64,000 nucleotides of DNA from Nitrospira sp. (GTDB lineage Bacteria; Nitrospirota; Nitrospiria; Nitrospirales; Nitrospiraceae). This document shows, in pieces, positions 18,003 to 26,665 of this stretch; positions within the stretch are counted from its first letter, which is position 1, and every line of letters starts with the position of its first letter. The notes beneath the pieces are model-generated. The model was not told the DNA's origin, made no database searches, and was given only the letters and a program-made list of their open reading frames with translations. The translations under genes and the position numbers were made by a program. The stretch covers positions 391,001-455,000 of the forward strand of contig CP126121.1 in the NCBI GenBank assembly GCA_030123625.1, written 5' to 3'.

Positions 18003-18178
18003 CTTGTCCGACATTGCCGTTCGTGACAAGGCGAAGCAGGCGCTCGCAGATGCAAGGCCACAGGCCTCGAAAAACCGGAGACGTATTCACTGGAATACGT
18101 TGAGGATTTTTCGGGGCCGGGAACGACGCAGATGCCGGTGCATCCTTCGCCGCAGTAGAAGGTCAATGTCGGACAGGT
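18003..18178. repeat. 176-bp palindromic element bounded by inverted TTGTCCGACATTG ends
   Basis: CTTGTCCGACATTG at the left and CAATGTCGGACAGG at the right are inverted copies. Inside, GCCTCGAAAAA ... TTTTTCGGGGC and ACGTATTC-ACTG-GAATACGT form nested arms, so the whole unit can fold into one long hairpin. It lies between convergent-side ends of amgK and vanZ and carries no gene. It may be a non-autonomous mobile element or a structured RNA. Confidence 0.65.
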
Positions 18179-18180
18179 TC

Positions 18181-18582
18181 CTAGGGCAGCGCCTCCGGAA
18201 TCGAGTCGACCGGTCTGAGACTCATCACCCGATGCATGGCCGTCACTCCGAGCGCGGCTCCAACGGTATCTGCCAGCCAATCAAGCCAATTCGAATCTCG
18301 AAAAGGGACGAACGCTTGGTGAACCTCGTCGCTCATACCATACACCGAAGCCAGTAGAATGGCCGCTGGAATCGCGTGTTGTCTCCATACAGCATTTCCG
18401 CTTCCACGAATAGCCCGGTAGCACAACGCTCCGAATACCGCATATTCGACGGCATGCAAAAACTTATCGCTGAAATACGTGACGAACGGCACATGGGTTT
18501 CCGGATGAGGCTGCGCGGATAAATAAAAAATGAGCCCGGCATATCCGCACACCGGCCCCCAGTATCGAAGAAATATCGTCAT
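18181..18582 (-). CDS. VanZ-like membrane protein
   Basis: The 133-residue protein has about four hydrophobic segments (6-22, 45-60, 68-85, 98-115) and the VanZ-type pattern DKFLHAVEYAVFGALCYRA, then SDEVHQAFVPFRDSNWLDWLADTVGA. VanZ proteins are small membrane proteins of unclear activity, first named from teicoplanin resistance. The start ATG 18582 is supported by GGAG five bases upstream. It is divergent from the GH57 gene, with a 97-bp shared upstream region. Confidence 0.88.
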   Translation of the reverse strand: MTIFLRYWGPVCGYAGLIFYLSAQPHPETHVPFVTYFSDKFLHAVEYAVFGALCYRAIRGSGNAVWRQHAIPAAILLASVYGMSDEVHQAFVPFRDSNWLDWLADTVGAALGVTAMHRVMSLRPVDSIPEALP

Positions 18583-18679
18583 CTCAGCTCCTCATGCGAG
18601 GTTCAATCATAAATCCATCCGCAGATTGCATGCTCATACCCCCTATGACATACTCGCCGAAAGAAAGGAAATCGCATCG

Positions 18680-20881
18680 ATGAAGCATATCCACGTGTGT
18701 TTCCTGTGGCATATGCACCAACCTTATTACACCGATCCAGTGGCCGGATCGGCCAGTATGCCGTGGGTACGCTTGCATGCGACCAAGGCCTATTATGATA
18801 TGGCTTATTTGGTGGAACAATTTCCCGGGGTTCGCGCCACATTTAATTTTACGCCCTCTCTTCTCTTGCAGTTGCAGGAAATCGGCACCGGTAAGATTCT
18901 CGATCTTTTTCTGGAACATGCACAACGCCCAGCGGCCAATCTGGCCCTTGAAGAAAAGGCCTTTTTAGTCCGTCATTTCTTTTCGGCCAACTGGGCGACA
19001 ATGGTACGGCCTTATCCACGATACCATGAGTTGCTGGTGAAACGGGGGTTGGACATAGCGAGTCATGATCTCCACTGCATTGCCCGTCAGTTTTCCACAC
19101 AAGAACTGCTGGATCTGCAAGTTTGGCACAATCTCGCCTGGTTCGGATACGGCACCGTTCAACAATATCCTCGTCTGGCCGCGCTGCGCCAGAAAAATCG
19201 CGGCTTCACCGAGGACGATAAGCGCGAAGTATTGGAACTGCAACGAATGGGGATACGAGCAATCATTCCCCTGTACCGACGACTCATGGAACGGGGGCAA
19301 ATCGAACTGACCACGACTCCCTTCTATCATCCAATTCTGCCGCTGGTCATCGATACCGATATCAACCGGCGGGCCAGGCCGGACCTTCCCTTGCCCGCCC
19401 GCTTCCATGCCCCGGATGATGCCGCAGCCCAACTTCAACAAGCCGTCGATTTTCACCATCAAACATTCGGCCGGCCTCCGACAGGGTTATGGCCGTCAGA
19501 AGGATCGGTTTGCCCGGAGATGCTTCCTCTTATCCATCAGGCCGGACTTCGCTGGTTTGCCACGGACGAAGGTATCCTCGCACGCTCTCTGGGCATGTGC
19601 GGCAGTCCATGGCACCGACAGTCCGCGCTCTATCAACCCTATCGCATCGGTGACGCCGAGCATCCGTTGACCGTCTTGTTCCGCGACCGTGACATCTCCG
19701 ACGCATTCGGATTCGTTTACCACAAGACCACGCCCGAATCCGCGGCCGAAGATGTCCTGCGGCGTTTGCGGGGCATTCTCTACGATGCGCCACAAGAGAA
19801 GATCGTCATCGCCATCGTGTTGGACGGGGAAAACCCGTGGGAACACTATCACGACGGCGGCGAACGATTTCTATCTCTCCTGTACGAAGCCTTCACAAGC
19901 CATGAACTGGATCAAGCCGGACAGATCGTGGCCCAAACATCGACGATTTCCGATGCGATCGCCTCCGTTCAACCCACGCAGCATCTGCCCTGTCTTCATT
20001 CAGGCTCCTGGATCAATTCCGATTACAAGATTTGGATCGGGCACCAGGAAGACAATCGCGGATGGGATCTCCTCGGTCACACCCGCGCACGACTTATGGA
20101 GGTCACGCCGACTCTTCCATCTGATCGTGCGCGGGCGGCCTGGCACGAATTGTACGCCGCCGAAGGCAGCGACTGGTTCTGGTGGTACGGCGATGATTTC
20201 GATACCGATTTCAAGCCGGAATTCGACCGCCTCTTTCGTACGCATCTCCGCAATGTCTGGACTCATATGGGCCTTCCGCCTCCTGATCGACTGAACAATC
20301 CGATCTGCACCAACACCATCGCCTCCGAGTCCGATTCGGTCCAACCGCCGCTTGTCCTGTTGAATCCCACAATCGACGGTATGGTGACCGATTTTTTCGA
20401 ATGGCGCGGCGCCGGGATCATCAATACCCGACCTCCGCTTGGCGCCATGTGGAAAGCTGACGAACTCTTCACCACGATCCGATTCGGTTGGAGCCATGAT
20501 CATCTCGTGATGAGATTCGACCCCGACGAGGCGAGCACGACACGACAGAGCCTGGACATCGACATCATCGTGCAAGGACCTCAATTCACGTTTCGGCTGA
20601 CGTTTCCGCTTTCCGTCCCGGGCCCGGAGACATTTCTCTTGTTTCGTCAGACCGAGGCGGATGCCTGGCAGAAGATCGGTTCCTATGGGTCGATCAATGC
20701 CCGCACCATTCTGGAATTGGCCGTTCCCTGGAAAGATCTGTGCCTGGAACCGGGGAATGCGGTTCAGCTGTCCATCATCGTGCGGGAACACGGCCTTGAA
20801 GTATCCCGCTATCCCGACCATTTTCCGGCCGTCCTCACCGTGCCAGGACCGGAATTTGAGGCCGGACTGTGGAGAGTGTAA
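18680..20881 (+). CDS. glycoside hydrolase family 57 protein (alpha-amylase/4-alpha-glucanotransferase type)
   Basis: The 733-residue protein starts at ATG 18680 (AAAGGA upstream). GH57 signature regions are visible: WHMHQPYY at about 9-16, a nucleophile region GLWPSEGSVCPE near 270, and the acid/base region VLDGENPWEHYHDGG near 380. A C-terminal part (about 540-733), with beta-rich sequence ending in DHFPAVLTVPGPEFE, may be a carbohydrate-binding or accessory domain. There is no signal peptide, so it is cytosolic and acts on alpha-glucans such as glycogen. galT follows on the same strand, which fits a sugar-storage role. Exact specificity (amylase, branching or glucanotransferase) cannot be read here. 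Confidence 0.88.
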   Translation: MKHIHVCFLWHMHQPYYTDPVAGSASMPWVRLHATKAYYDMAYLVEQFPGVRATFNFTPSLLLQLQEIGTGKILDLFLEHAQRPAANLALEEKAFLVRHFFSANWATMVRPYPRYHELLVKRGLDIASHDLHCIARQFSTQELLDLQVWHNLAWFGYGTVQQYPRLAALRQKNRGFTEDDKREVLELQRMGIRAIIPLYRRLMERGQIELTTTPFYHPILPLVIDTDINRRARPDLPLPARFHAPDDAAAQLQQAVDFHHQTFGRPPTGLWPSEGSVCPEMLPLIHQAGLRWFATDEGILARSLGMCGSPWHRQSALYQPYRIGDAEHPLTVLFRDRDISDAFGFVYHKTTPESAAEDVLRRLRGILYDAPQEKIVIAIVLDGENPWEHYHDGGERFLSLLYEAFTSHELDQAGQIVAQTSTISDAIASVQPTQHLPCLHSGSWINSDYKIWIGHQEDNRGWDLLGHTRARLMEVTPTLPSDRARAAWHELYAAEGSDWFWWYGDDFDTDFKPEFDRLFRTHLRNVWTHMGLPPPDRLNNPICTNTIASESDSVQPPLVLLNPTIDGMVTDFFEWRGAGIINTRPPLGAMWKADELFTTIRFGWSHDHLVMRFDPDEASTTRQSLDIDIIVQGPQFTFRLTFPLSVPGPETFLLFRQTEADAWQKIGSYGSINARTILELAVPWKDLCLEPGNAVQLSIIVREHGLEVSRYPDHFPAVLTVPGPEFEAGLWRV

Positions 20882-20887
20882 GAGGAG

Positions 20888-20961
20888 CAGTGCTGAGTGT
20901 TGAGTTGTGAGATTCTTCTCCTCTGGCACACTACGCACTCAAGGCTCAACACTCAGAACTT
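20888..20961. repeat. GTGCTGAGT-family palindromic repeat between GH57 and galT
   Basis: Left arm CAGTGCTGAGTGTTGAGTTG; right arm CACTCAAGGCTCAACACTCAGAACTT, inverted. It ends about 10 bp before the galT ribosome site, so a hairpin here could affect galT expression. Confidence 0.8.
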
Positions 20962-20981
20962 TTCAACAGAGTGGAGCATAT

Positions 20982-21986
20982 ATGCCCGATCTAAGACGCG
21001 ATCCCGTTGTGGGCCGCTGGGTGATCATTTCCACTGAGCGGAGAGGCCGCCCACATGACTTCGTCAAATTCCAGCAGACCCAACCCGTGTCGACGGCCCT
21101 CTGCCCGTTTTGCCCGGGACAAGAACGGCTCACGCCAAAAGAAATCATGGCCTATCGACCGCAGCCCAGCGGGCCCAATTCCCCCAACTGGACCGTGCGT
21201 GTCGTGCCGAATAAATTTCCCGCGCTGCAAGTCGAAGGTGACATGGGTCGCGAGGGGGTCGGACTCTACGACCGCATGAACGGCGTGGGCGCACACGAAG
21301 TCATCATCGAAACGCCCAACCATGCCGAAGGCCTCGCCGAACTCCCGAGCAAAAAAATCGAAGACGTGCTGTGGGCCTATCGGGATCGGATTCTCGACCT
21401 GAGAAAGGATCTTCGGCTCCGTTACATTTTAATTTTCAAGAACCACGGCGCGTCCGCTGGGGCCACCTTGGAACACAGCCATTCGCAGCTGATCGCGCTC
21501 CCCATCGTCCCGACCAACGTGCAAGAGGAGCTTGACGGATGCCGCAATCACTACCGGCTGAAGGAGCGCTGCATCTACTGCGACATCCTCCGTCAGGATC
21601 TCTCGGATGGAGACCGCATCGTCGCCGAGAATCCGGAATTCCTGTGCGTGACGCCTTTCGCGCCACGGTTTCCATTCGAGATGTGGATCCTTCCCAAGCG
21701 CCATGCGGCGTATTTTGAGGAAAGTCAGAAGTCTCAGTTCGAATTTCTGGCCCCCATCCTTTCAGAATCGTTGCACCGCATGGACAAGGTGCTGTCCCGC
21801 CCCCCGTACAACTTCATTCTCCACAGCTCTCCCCTGCATGAAAAGACCGGCGATTACTACCATTGGCACCTGGAAATCATCCCCAAACTGACGCAGGTCG
21901 CCGGCTTCGAATGGGGCACGGGTTTCTACATCAATCCGGTGTCACCGGAAGAAGCTGCGACATTCCTCCGCGAAGCGGGGATCTAA
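20982..21986 (+). CDS. galT: galactose-1-phosphate uridylyltransferase
   Basis: The 334-residue protein starts at ATG 20982 after GTGGAG. It shows the N-terminal MPDLRRDPVVGRWVIISTERRGRP, zinc-type CPFCPGQE near 42, and the active-site region NHGASAGATLEHSHSQL near 155-173, in which the family His-x-His sits. A second zinc site carries CIYCD, and YHWHLEIIPKL lies in the C-terminal half. It transfers UMP between UDP-glucose and galactose-1-phosphate; some homologues act on other sugar phosphates. It is followed without a gap by the CCA-enzyme gene. Confidence 0.92.
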   Translation: MPDLRRDPVVGRWVIISTERRGRPHDFVKFQQTQPVSTALCPFCPGQERLTPKEIMAYRPQPSGPNSPNWTVRVVPNKFPALQVEGDMGREGVGLYDRMNGVGAHEVIIETPNHAEGLAELPSKKIEDVLWAYRDRILDLRKDLRLRYILIFKNHGASAGATLEHSHSQLIALPIVPTNVQEELDGCRNHYRLKERCIYCDILRQDLSDGDRIVAENPEFLCVTPFAPRFPFEMWILPKRHAAYFEESQKSQFEFLAPILSESLHRMDKVLSRPPYNFILHSSPLHEKTGDYYHWHLEIIPKLTQVAGFEWGTGFYINPVSPEEAATFLREAGI

Positions 21987-23369
21987 GTGCCGACCCGCTT
22001 TCGTCTTGACGATCCCGACCTCCGGGAAATTCTTCGACGTATCGAACACACCATTCGCCGTGGGGGAGGAAGAGTCTGGCTGGTTGGCGGCTCTGTCCGC
22101 GATCTCGCGCTCGGTCGACAACCTCGGGATCTGGACATTGAAGTCGTCGGACTGTCGCCCGGCCACGTCCACGCTCTGCTGGCCGAGCACTTCTCCGTCC
22201 AATTCGTCGGAAAAGCCTTCCAGGTCTTCAAGTTGCAAGGTCTGCCAGTCGATCTTTCCATTCCCTCCCGCAGGCCCGCCGACGACACATCCCTTCCGGG
22301 CTCGCAGAGACAAGCCGATCCCAGCATGCCGATCGACGAGGCGCTTGCCCGGCGGGATTTTACGATAAACGCGATGGCCTGGGATCCCGACACCATGGAG
22401 CTTCGCGATCCCTTCAACGGCCGCGGCGACTTGGATGCTCGGATATTGCGCCACGTATCTCATCGGTTCGCCGAAGACCCTCTCCGGGTCTTGCGGGGCA
22501 TGCAGCTGTCCGCCCGTTTTGAGCTCACGGTCGCGCCTGAGACGGTGGCCCTGTGCCGGACATTGTCACAAGAGGGCCAGCCGAGCGAGCGATTGTGGGA
22601 GGAATGGAAGAAGCTGCTCCTTCAAGGACGCAAGCCGTCGCTGGGTTTACAATTCTTGCGTCACTGCGGCTGGCTCCGTTTCTATCCCGAGCTCGCCGCC
22701 CTCCAAGGCTGCCCGCAAGATCCCGTCTGGCACCCGGAAGGCGATGTCTGGATCCATACGCTGCACTGTCTGGACTGGTTCGCTGCGGAGAGAACCGGTG
22801 ACGAGACGGACGACCTTGTCGTCGGATTGGGGGTCCTTTGTCATGACTTCGGTAAACCGGCCACGACCAAAGAGGAATATGGGCACGTCACCTCACGGGG
22901 ACACGAAGCGGAAGGGGTGGACCCGACGAGACGGTTTCTCGAACGAGTGACCAACCAGCACGATCTCATCGATGAGGTGGTTCCCCTGGTGTGTTGCCAT
23001 CTCCGCCCTCGCGCGCTCTATGACGCCAACGCTTCGGACAGCGCCGTCCGCCGATTGGCAAAGCACGTCCGCCGCATCGACCGATTGGTGCGTGTGGCGC
23101 GGGCCGACCATGCGGGCCGTCCGCCGAAACAGTTTGATGGATTTCCCGCGGGCGAGTGGCTATTGACCAGAGCACAGCGGCTGGCAGTGGACCGCCGTGC
23201 TCCTCTTCCCATCGTCATGGGCCGTCACCTATTGAAATTGGGAGTCCAGCCAGGTCCTGACATGGGCCGACTCCTTGATGATTGTTATGAGGCTCAGCTT
23301 GATGGAGATGTGAGAACGCTTGAGGATGGCCTCGCCTATGTAAAAAATCGACTTTCCGGTCCGAGCTAA
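21987..23369 (+). CDS. CCA-adding-type tRNA nucleotidyltransferase with HD domain
   Basis: The 460-residue protein begins with GTG directly after the galT stop codon, so the two are likely co-translated. The N-terminal nucleotidyltransferase core has VGGSVRDLALGRQPRDLDIEV (GGxxRD and DxD) near 30-50, and RRDFTINAMAW near 130. The RNA-binding ERFEAEDPLRVLRG-type region reads HRFAEDPLRVLRG. An HD domain (CHDFGKPATT near 290, then H...D) resembles E. coli Cca phosphohydrolase. It adds or repairs the CCA end of tRNA; a poly(A) polymerase role is the alternative. The tRNA in this window encodes its own CCA, so repair may dominate. Confidence 0.9.
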   Translation: MPTRFRLDDPDLREILRRIEHTIRRGGGRVWLVGGSVRDLALGRQPRDLDIEVVGLSPGHVHALLAEHFSVQFVGKAFQVFKLQGLPVDLSIPSRRPADDTSLPGSQRQADPSMPIDEALARRDFTINAMAWDPDTMELRDPFNGRGDLDARILRHVSHRFAEDPLRVLRGMQLSARFELTVAPETVALCRTLSQEGQPSERLWEEWKKLLLQGRKPSLGLQFLRHCGWLRFYPELAALQGCPQDPVWHPEGDVWIHTLHCLDWFAAERTGDETDDLVVGLGVLCHDFGKPATTKEEYGHVTSRGHEAEGVDPTRRFLERVTNQHDLIDEVVPLVCCHLRPRALYDANASDSAVRRLAKHVRRIDRLVRVARADHAGRPPKQFDGFPAGEWLLTRAQRLAVDRRAPLPIVMGRHLLKLGVQPGPDMGRLLDDCYEAQLDGDVRTLEDGLAYVKNRLSGPS

Positions 23370-23452
23370 TCAGCTTATCTGCGGTTTTTAAACTCCGTAC
23401 TCATCGCTTTGACCCCCTTGCCCCTTAGTCGCTGAAATGTTTATCATTGGCC

Positions 23453-23647
23453 ATGCATGTACAATTGAACCACCCGTCGCGATTGATAGAAATCAAGGGG
23501 CCGAAGCGAGCAAAAGAACTGCTACGTGAATTGAACCTTCTGGCTGAAGCACACTTGGTGATTCGGGGCAACGAATTAGTTACCGAAGACGAGATACTCT
23601 CCGACAAGGATCAGATCGAAATTCGCCCGGTGATTTCGGGTGGGTGA
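23453..23647 (+). CDS. ThiS/MoaD-like sulfur-carrier protein
   Basis: This 64-residue protein has a beta-grasp pattern and ends in the diagnostic SGG (VISGG), the terminal Gly-Gly being adenylated and thiocarboxylated in ThiS/MoaD/TtuB proteins. KGPKRAKELLRELNLLAEAHLVIRGNEL is typical of the group. It could serve tRNA thiolation, thiamine or molybdopterin synthesis; the usual partner gene is not seen because an insertion sequence starts 40 bp downstream. No strong ribosome site is visible. The start is taken at ATG 23453, with TTG 23447 also possible. Confidence 0.8.
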   Translation: MHVQLNHPSRLIEIKGPKRAKELLRELNLLAEAHLVIRGNELVTEDEILSDKDQIEIRPVISGG

Positions 23648-23686
23648 TGCCGGCCCGATTTAAAAGGCCTATCAAGCCATCCGAAT

Positions 23687-25151
23687 TTCTTACCCGAGCC
23701 CTGATCGTTGCGTCATCTGAAATTCTTACCAGGTTGCGGCACTGGCGGAGAGCCCACATTCCCCCCTACCGCCAACTTGCCCATCGCGCCGATCGTGGTT
23801 CCTGCGCCAACTGTGTGCGTCGAATTTCTGTGGGACATGGCCCGTGCCTGGGAGGCTCGTGGACTGAAGGTCCAGTCGCGCCACCGGATGCCTGGCCGGG
23901 AAGCGGGGTGTGCTGCCCGACTCCGCAGGAGAGCCAGGCGCTCCAGGTGTTGCTCAATGCGCTGTGCGAGGACAAAGGGATCAGTACGCCGGAAGAGGCG
24001 CTTGAGGACAGCCACCTTGGCGGCATCGACGTCGGCACAGGCCCGCACCCGTTCCAAGGGCGTCTGCGGACAGTCGTAGCGGCGTAGGAGTCGGGAGCCG
24101 CGCCGTTCTTTGCGCAGCAGCTTCATCGAGGGCTGAAAGAGATTCTGGAAGAGCCGCAGCTCGGCATAGAGCGCGTTGAGCGCGGCCTGCGCCTTCGGCG
24201 TGTCATACCGATCCCAGCCCACGAGCTTGCGCACGTGGGTCCAGTTCTTTTGCTCCACATGGGCGTTGTCATCCTTCTTATACGGGCGCGAGCGGGTGAA
24301 CTGAACGCGGCGTCGCTCGCAGAATGCGACCAGATGATGGTTAATGAACTCGCTCCCATTGTCCGAATCCAGACCACGCAGGGCAAAGGGGAGCTGCTGC
24401 TCGATCGTGGTCAGGGCCTGCAGGATGCCGTGCTGACCTTTGCCCATGACCGCTTGCCGCTCGACCCAGCCGGTGTGAATGTCCACCACATCTAGCGTGT
24501 GCAGGAACTCGCCCGCCGCCGAGGCTCCCGAGTGCGAGACCAGATCAATCTCCAAAAAGCCCGGCTGGGTCACGTCCCAATGGTCCGTCTTCAAGGGCAC
24601 CAGGTGTTTGAGCAACGTGCCCGGCCGCGTGGTCCCATAGAGCCGCCGCTTCAGCCGAAGTTTGTGTGCCTGCAGTCGCCGATCGATCTGTCGGGCACTG
24701 ATGGTGCGGAGCGCACGTTCCACCGCTGGACCCATGGGCCTCCGCTGCCGAACCCATGGGAGCCAAATCGGCACCGCCGCCTTCAACCGCGTCGCACACA
24801 GATAGCCGGCCTGTTCCCAGATCCAGGCCAGCACGCTGATGACCTCCGCGCTGTAGGTCGGCCGCCGGTGCGCCACACGCCGTGGGCAAGGCCGCCGCGG
24901 ATGCCGCTGATTCAACACCCCAATGGCGTACTTGCGGTGATACCCACACATCCGCGTCACTTCATCCAAGAGGGCCGAGCGCTCGGCTCGGTCTGCGTGC
25001 TGATACCGCTGCCACATGATTTGGAGATACTCATGCTTCGATCGTCGCGCCATGCCACTTGCCTCCATCCGCACCCTCCTTCGGCCCCGCACCATGCAGG
25101 GATGGAGGGTAAGATTTGCAAATGACGCAACGATCTGTCCCTGGGTAAGAT
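23687..25151 (-). mobile_element. complete insertion sequence with long imperfect inverted ends
   Basis: The ends share ATCGTTGCGTCAT exactly (23704-23716 and, inverted, 25122-25134). Each end also carries two TTCTTACC-like blocks, one inside and one outside this core, at equal spacing: TTCTTACCC 23687-23695, and GGGTAAGAT 25143-25151 on the right. One integrase-type transposase fills the inside. I see no clear target duplication outside these limits, so the exact ends are uncertain by several bases. It sits just after the sulfur-carrier gene. Confidence 0.82.
23713..25068 (-). CDS. IS transposase with DDE integrase core
   Basis: The 451-residue protein starts at ATG 25068, chosen for AGGAGG six bases upstream; a second ATG at 25053 is possible. 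The N-terminal 130 residues are basic and helical (DNA binding). The rve core has the DDE set: first Asp in FLEIDLVSHSG, second in LDSDNGSEF, Glu in DDNAHVEQKNW. It cuts and joins the element ends. The last codons run into the left inverted repeat, so protein and end evolve together. The frame is intact, so the element may be active. It resembles integrase-core transposases of the IS481/ISNCY kind; I cannot fix the family. Confidence 0.9.
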   Translation of the reverse strand: MEASGMARRSKHEYLQIMWQRYQHADRAERSALLDEVTRMCGYHRKYAIGVLNQRHPRRPCPRRVAHRRPTYSAEVISVLAWIWEQAGYLCATRLKAAVPIWLPWVRQRRPMGPAVERALRTISARQIDRRLQAHKLRLKRRLYGTTRPGTLLKHLVPLKTDHWDVTQPGFLEIDLVSHSGASAAGEFLHTLDVVDIHTGWVERQAVMGKGQHGILQALTTIEQQLPFALRGLDSDNGSEFINHHLVAFCERRRVQFTRSRPYKKDDNAHVEQKNWTHVRKLVGWDRYDTPKAQAALNALYAELRLFQNLFQPSMKLLRKERRGSRLLRRYDCPQTPLERVRACADVDAAKVAVLKRLFRRTDPFVLAQRIEQHLERLALLRSRAAHPASRPGIRWRDWTFSPRASQARAMSHRNSTHTVGAGTTIGAMGKLAVGGNVGSPPVPQPGKNFR

Positions 25152-25544
25152 TTTACACGGCGCAATACGAAAGGTAGAATCGAATACCTACATCGCGATA
25201 CACTCGCAGATCTTGCATAGCGTCCCAGAACTATCTCCTGTCCTTGAACTTCTCCGCTTGACCTTCTGAATAGAATTAGCAGCACGGAGGGTATTCGTGA
25301 TCAACCGTGTTAAGTACTGGAATGAGGCAGTTTAGTCGTCTCCTTACCATTCTGCTACAACACCCTGTATGAAGAATCATGCGCAGTTTCATGAGAAAAA
25401 TTTCATAACTTACTGATTAATCAATAGTCTGTGTCTTATCTTACGAATAGGGCAGAACGGCACTACCTTTGCTGAACATCCGAGTAAGTGCCCAGCGAGT
25501 GGCACACATTTTTAATAATTTTTATTTATAAGGGGGTTCTTATA
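25152..25544. other. intergenic region right of the IS
   Basis: There is no supported gene. A plus frame ending at 25268 (…VPELSPVLELLRLTF) could be the tail of a gene interrupted by the IS, but it has no recognisable partner on the left side. From about 25380 the DNA is A+T rich, as expected for the promoter of the strongly signalled small gene that follows. Confidence 0.4.
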
Positions 25545-25778
25545 ATGAAGAGCATGTTGATGGCAATCATGGCAGTGGCAGTAGCAGTGACCTTCAGCGC
25601 ACCAGCCTTCGCCGGCGAGAAGAAGGAAGAGAAGAAGAGCGGCCATGTTGTAATGGCCGAAGAAAAGAAGAAGGACGGTCATAAGGCCGATGACACCTTC
25701 GGCGAAGAAAAGAAAGAGAAGAAGGGTGGGCATGTCGACACCTTCGGCGAAGACAAGAAGGACAAGGGCGGCAAGTAA
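25545..25778 (+). CDS. small lysine-rich exported protein
   Basis: The 77-residue product starts at ATG 25545 with a very strong AGGGGGT eight bases upstream. A signal peptide (MKSMLMAIMAVAVAV...APAFA) is followed by a mature part of only about 53 residues made of Lys/Glu/Gly/His repeats: GEKKEEKKSGHV, EEKKKDGHKADDTFGEEKKEKKGGHVDTFGEDKKDKGGK. This is unfolded-looking and highly charged. A perfect terminator follows 23 bp downstream, so it is a short monocistronic and probably abundant transcript. Histidines next to charged repeats could bind metal, which is speculation. No family is recognised. Confidence 0.85.
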   Translation: MKSMLMAIMAVAVAVTFSAPAFAGEKKEEKKSGHVVMAEEKKKDGHKADDTFGEEKKEKKGGHVDTFGEDKKDKGGK

Positions 25779-25800
25779 AATTCAGCTGAGTGAGCTGGTT

Positions 25801-25843
25801 CGGGGGGCTTCCTACTGCGTAGAAAGCCCCCCGGCTATTTATT
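25801..25843 (+). terminator. rho-independent terminator
   Basis: CGGGGGGCTT pairs with AAGCCCCCCG around an inner CTAC-TGC-GTAG stem, followed by CTATTTATT. It closes the small Lys-rich gene. Confidence 0.9.
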
Positions 25844-26091
25844 ATTGCTTGAGCATGTGAGCCGCTCCCTCCCCCAGTCCCTCTTACAACGACAAAAGTA
25901 ACAAATTCCGGCGAAGCTGCATGATTCTGCCTTCACTCCCCGAGAGGTCCGCCCTGCTGATCACTCTAACGATCGCTATTGTTCCTTGTACTTCCAAAGA
26001 CTTCTGTAAGGAATGAACGCGGGGTACCTCCGGTACAAGCCTTGCTCAAGCGTAGGCCACCAAACAAACTGTCACGCCGTAGGAGTGAGAT

Positions 26092-26457
26092 ATGGGCTTC
26101 GTGAGATCGATAGTGAACCATTATCATTGGCTTCTGATCTGCTTCTTTCAGTTCGCCATTATTGCGTGCGCTTCACCAGACTCCGCGCCAACCAGTGAAA
26201 CGGCTGCAGCAACCAGCGAAACAGCCACTCTATCGTGGGATGCCAATAGCGAACCGGACCTTCAGGGGTACAAGATCTATCTGGCAACGATCCCAGGAGG
26301 GTATGGTGCACCGATTACCACGTTGCCCATGGATGTCACCAGTTACACCGTGACAGGTCTCGAAACCGGCACCACCTATTTCTTCTCGGTCACCGCGTAT
26401 AATTCCAGTGGCGCCGAAAGTTCCTTCTCGAACGAAGTGACCAAGACCATCCTCTAA
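26092..26457 (+). CDS. fibronectin-III domain lipoprotein
   Basis: The 121-residue protein starts at ATG 26092 with AGGAG about 8 bases upstream. A hydrophobic leader with lipobox-like IIAC (Cys near residue 24) suggests a lipoprotein. A Thr/Ser/Ala linker (SETAAATSETA) leads to one FN3 domain (LSWDANSEPDLQGYKIYLATIPGGY ... YFFSVTAYNSSGAESSFSNEV), close in motif to the FN3 part of the paralogues at 2-5 kb but without their C-terminal repeats. It is an envelope protein of unknown partner. The 80 bp before it can form small hairpins (GTACC-TCC-GGTAC), but no known riboswitch fits. Confidence 0.82.
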   Translation: MGFVRSIVNHYHWLLICFFQFAIIACASPDSAPTSETAAATSETATLSWDANSEPDLQGYKIYLATIPGGYGAPITTLPMDVTSYTVTGLETGTTYFFSVTAYNSSGAESSFSNEVTKTIL

Positions 26458-26550
26458 CCGACCTTCGCCGACGCCGGATCTCGGCTCCAGGCTTTTCCCG
26501 GTCGTCTCTTGACCCTTTCTCTCCGAGAACTGTATAACCTCTGACTCTGG

Positions 26551-26657
26551 GCAGTGCTGAGTTAACGGTGCCGAGTGCTGAGGCGACATGCAGTCTTGAG
26601 CAATCTCACCAAGCTTATCGTTTAACGCAGAATTCAGCACTCCCGACTCAGCACTTC
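26551..26657. repeat. GTGCTGAGT-family palindromic repeat before tRNA-Arg
   Basis: Left arm CAGTGCTGAGTTAACGGTGC then CGAGTGCTGAGG; right arm TTCAGCACTCCCGACTCAGC with a matching GTTTAACGC. The inverted arms frame a spacer of about 45 bp and end 9 bp before the tRNA. Confidence 0.8.
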
Positions 26658-26665
26658 TTCGGAAG

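Noticed and set aside
23644-24087. Plus frame of 147 codons from the sulfur-carrier stop into the IS
   Set aside because: It begins outside and runs through the inverted repeat and antisense to the transposase. It is probably a chance frame, though its first residues could be a lost operon gene.
26000-26091. c-di-GMP, THF or similar riboswitch before the FN3 lipoprotein
   Set aside because: Short hairpins are present, but the conserved nucleotides of known riboswitch classes that I could compare do not appear in order.
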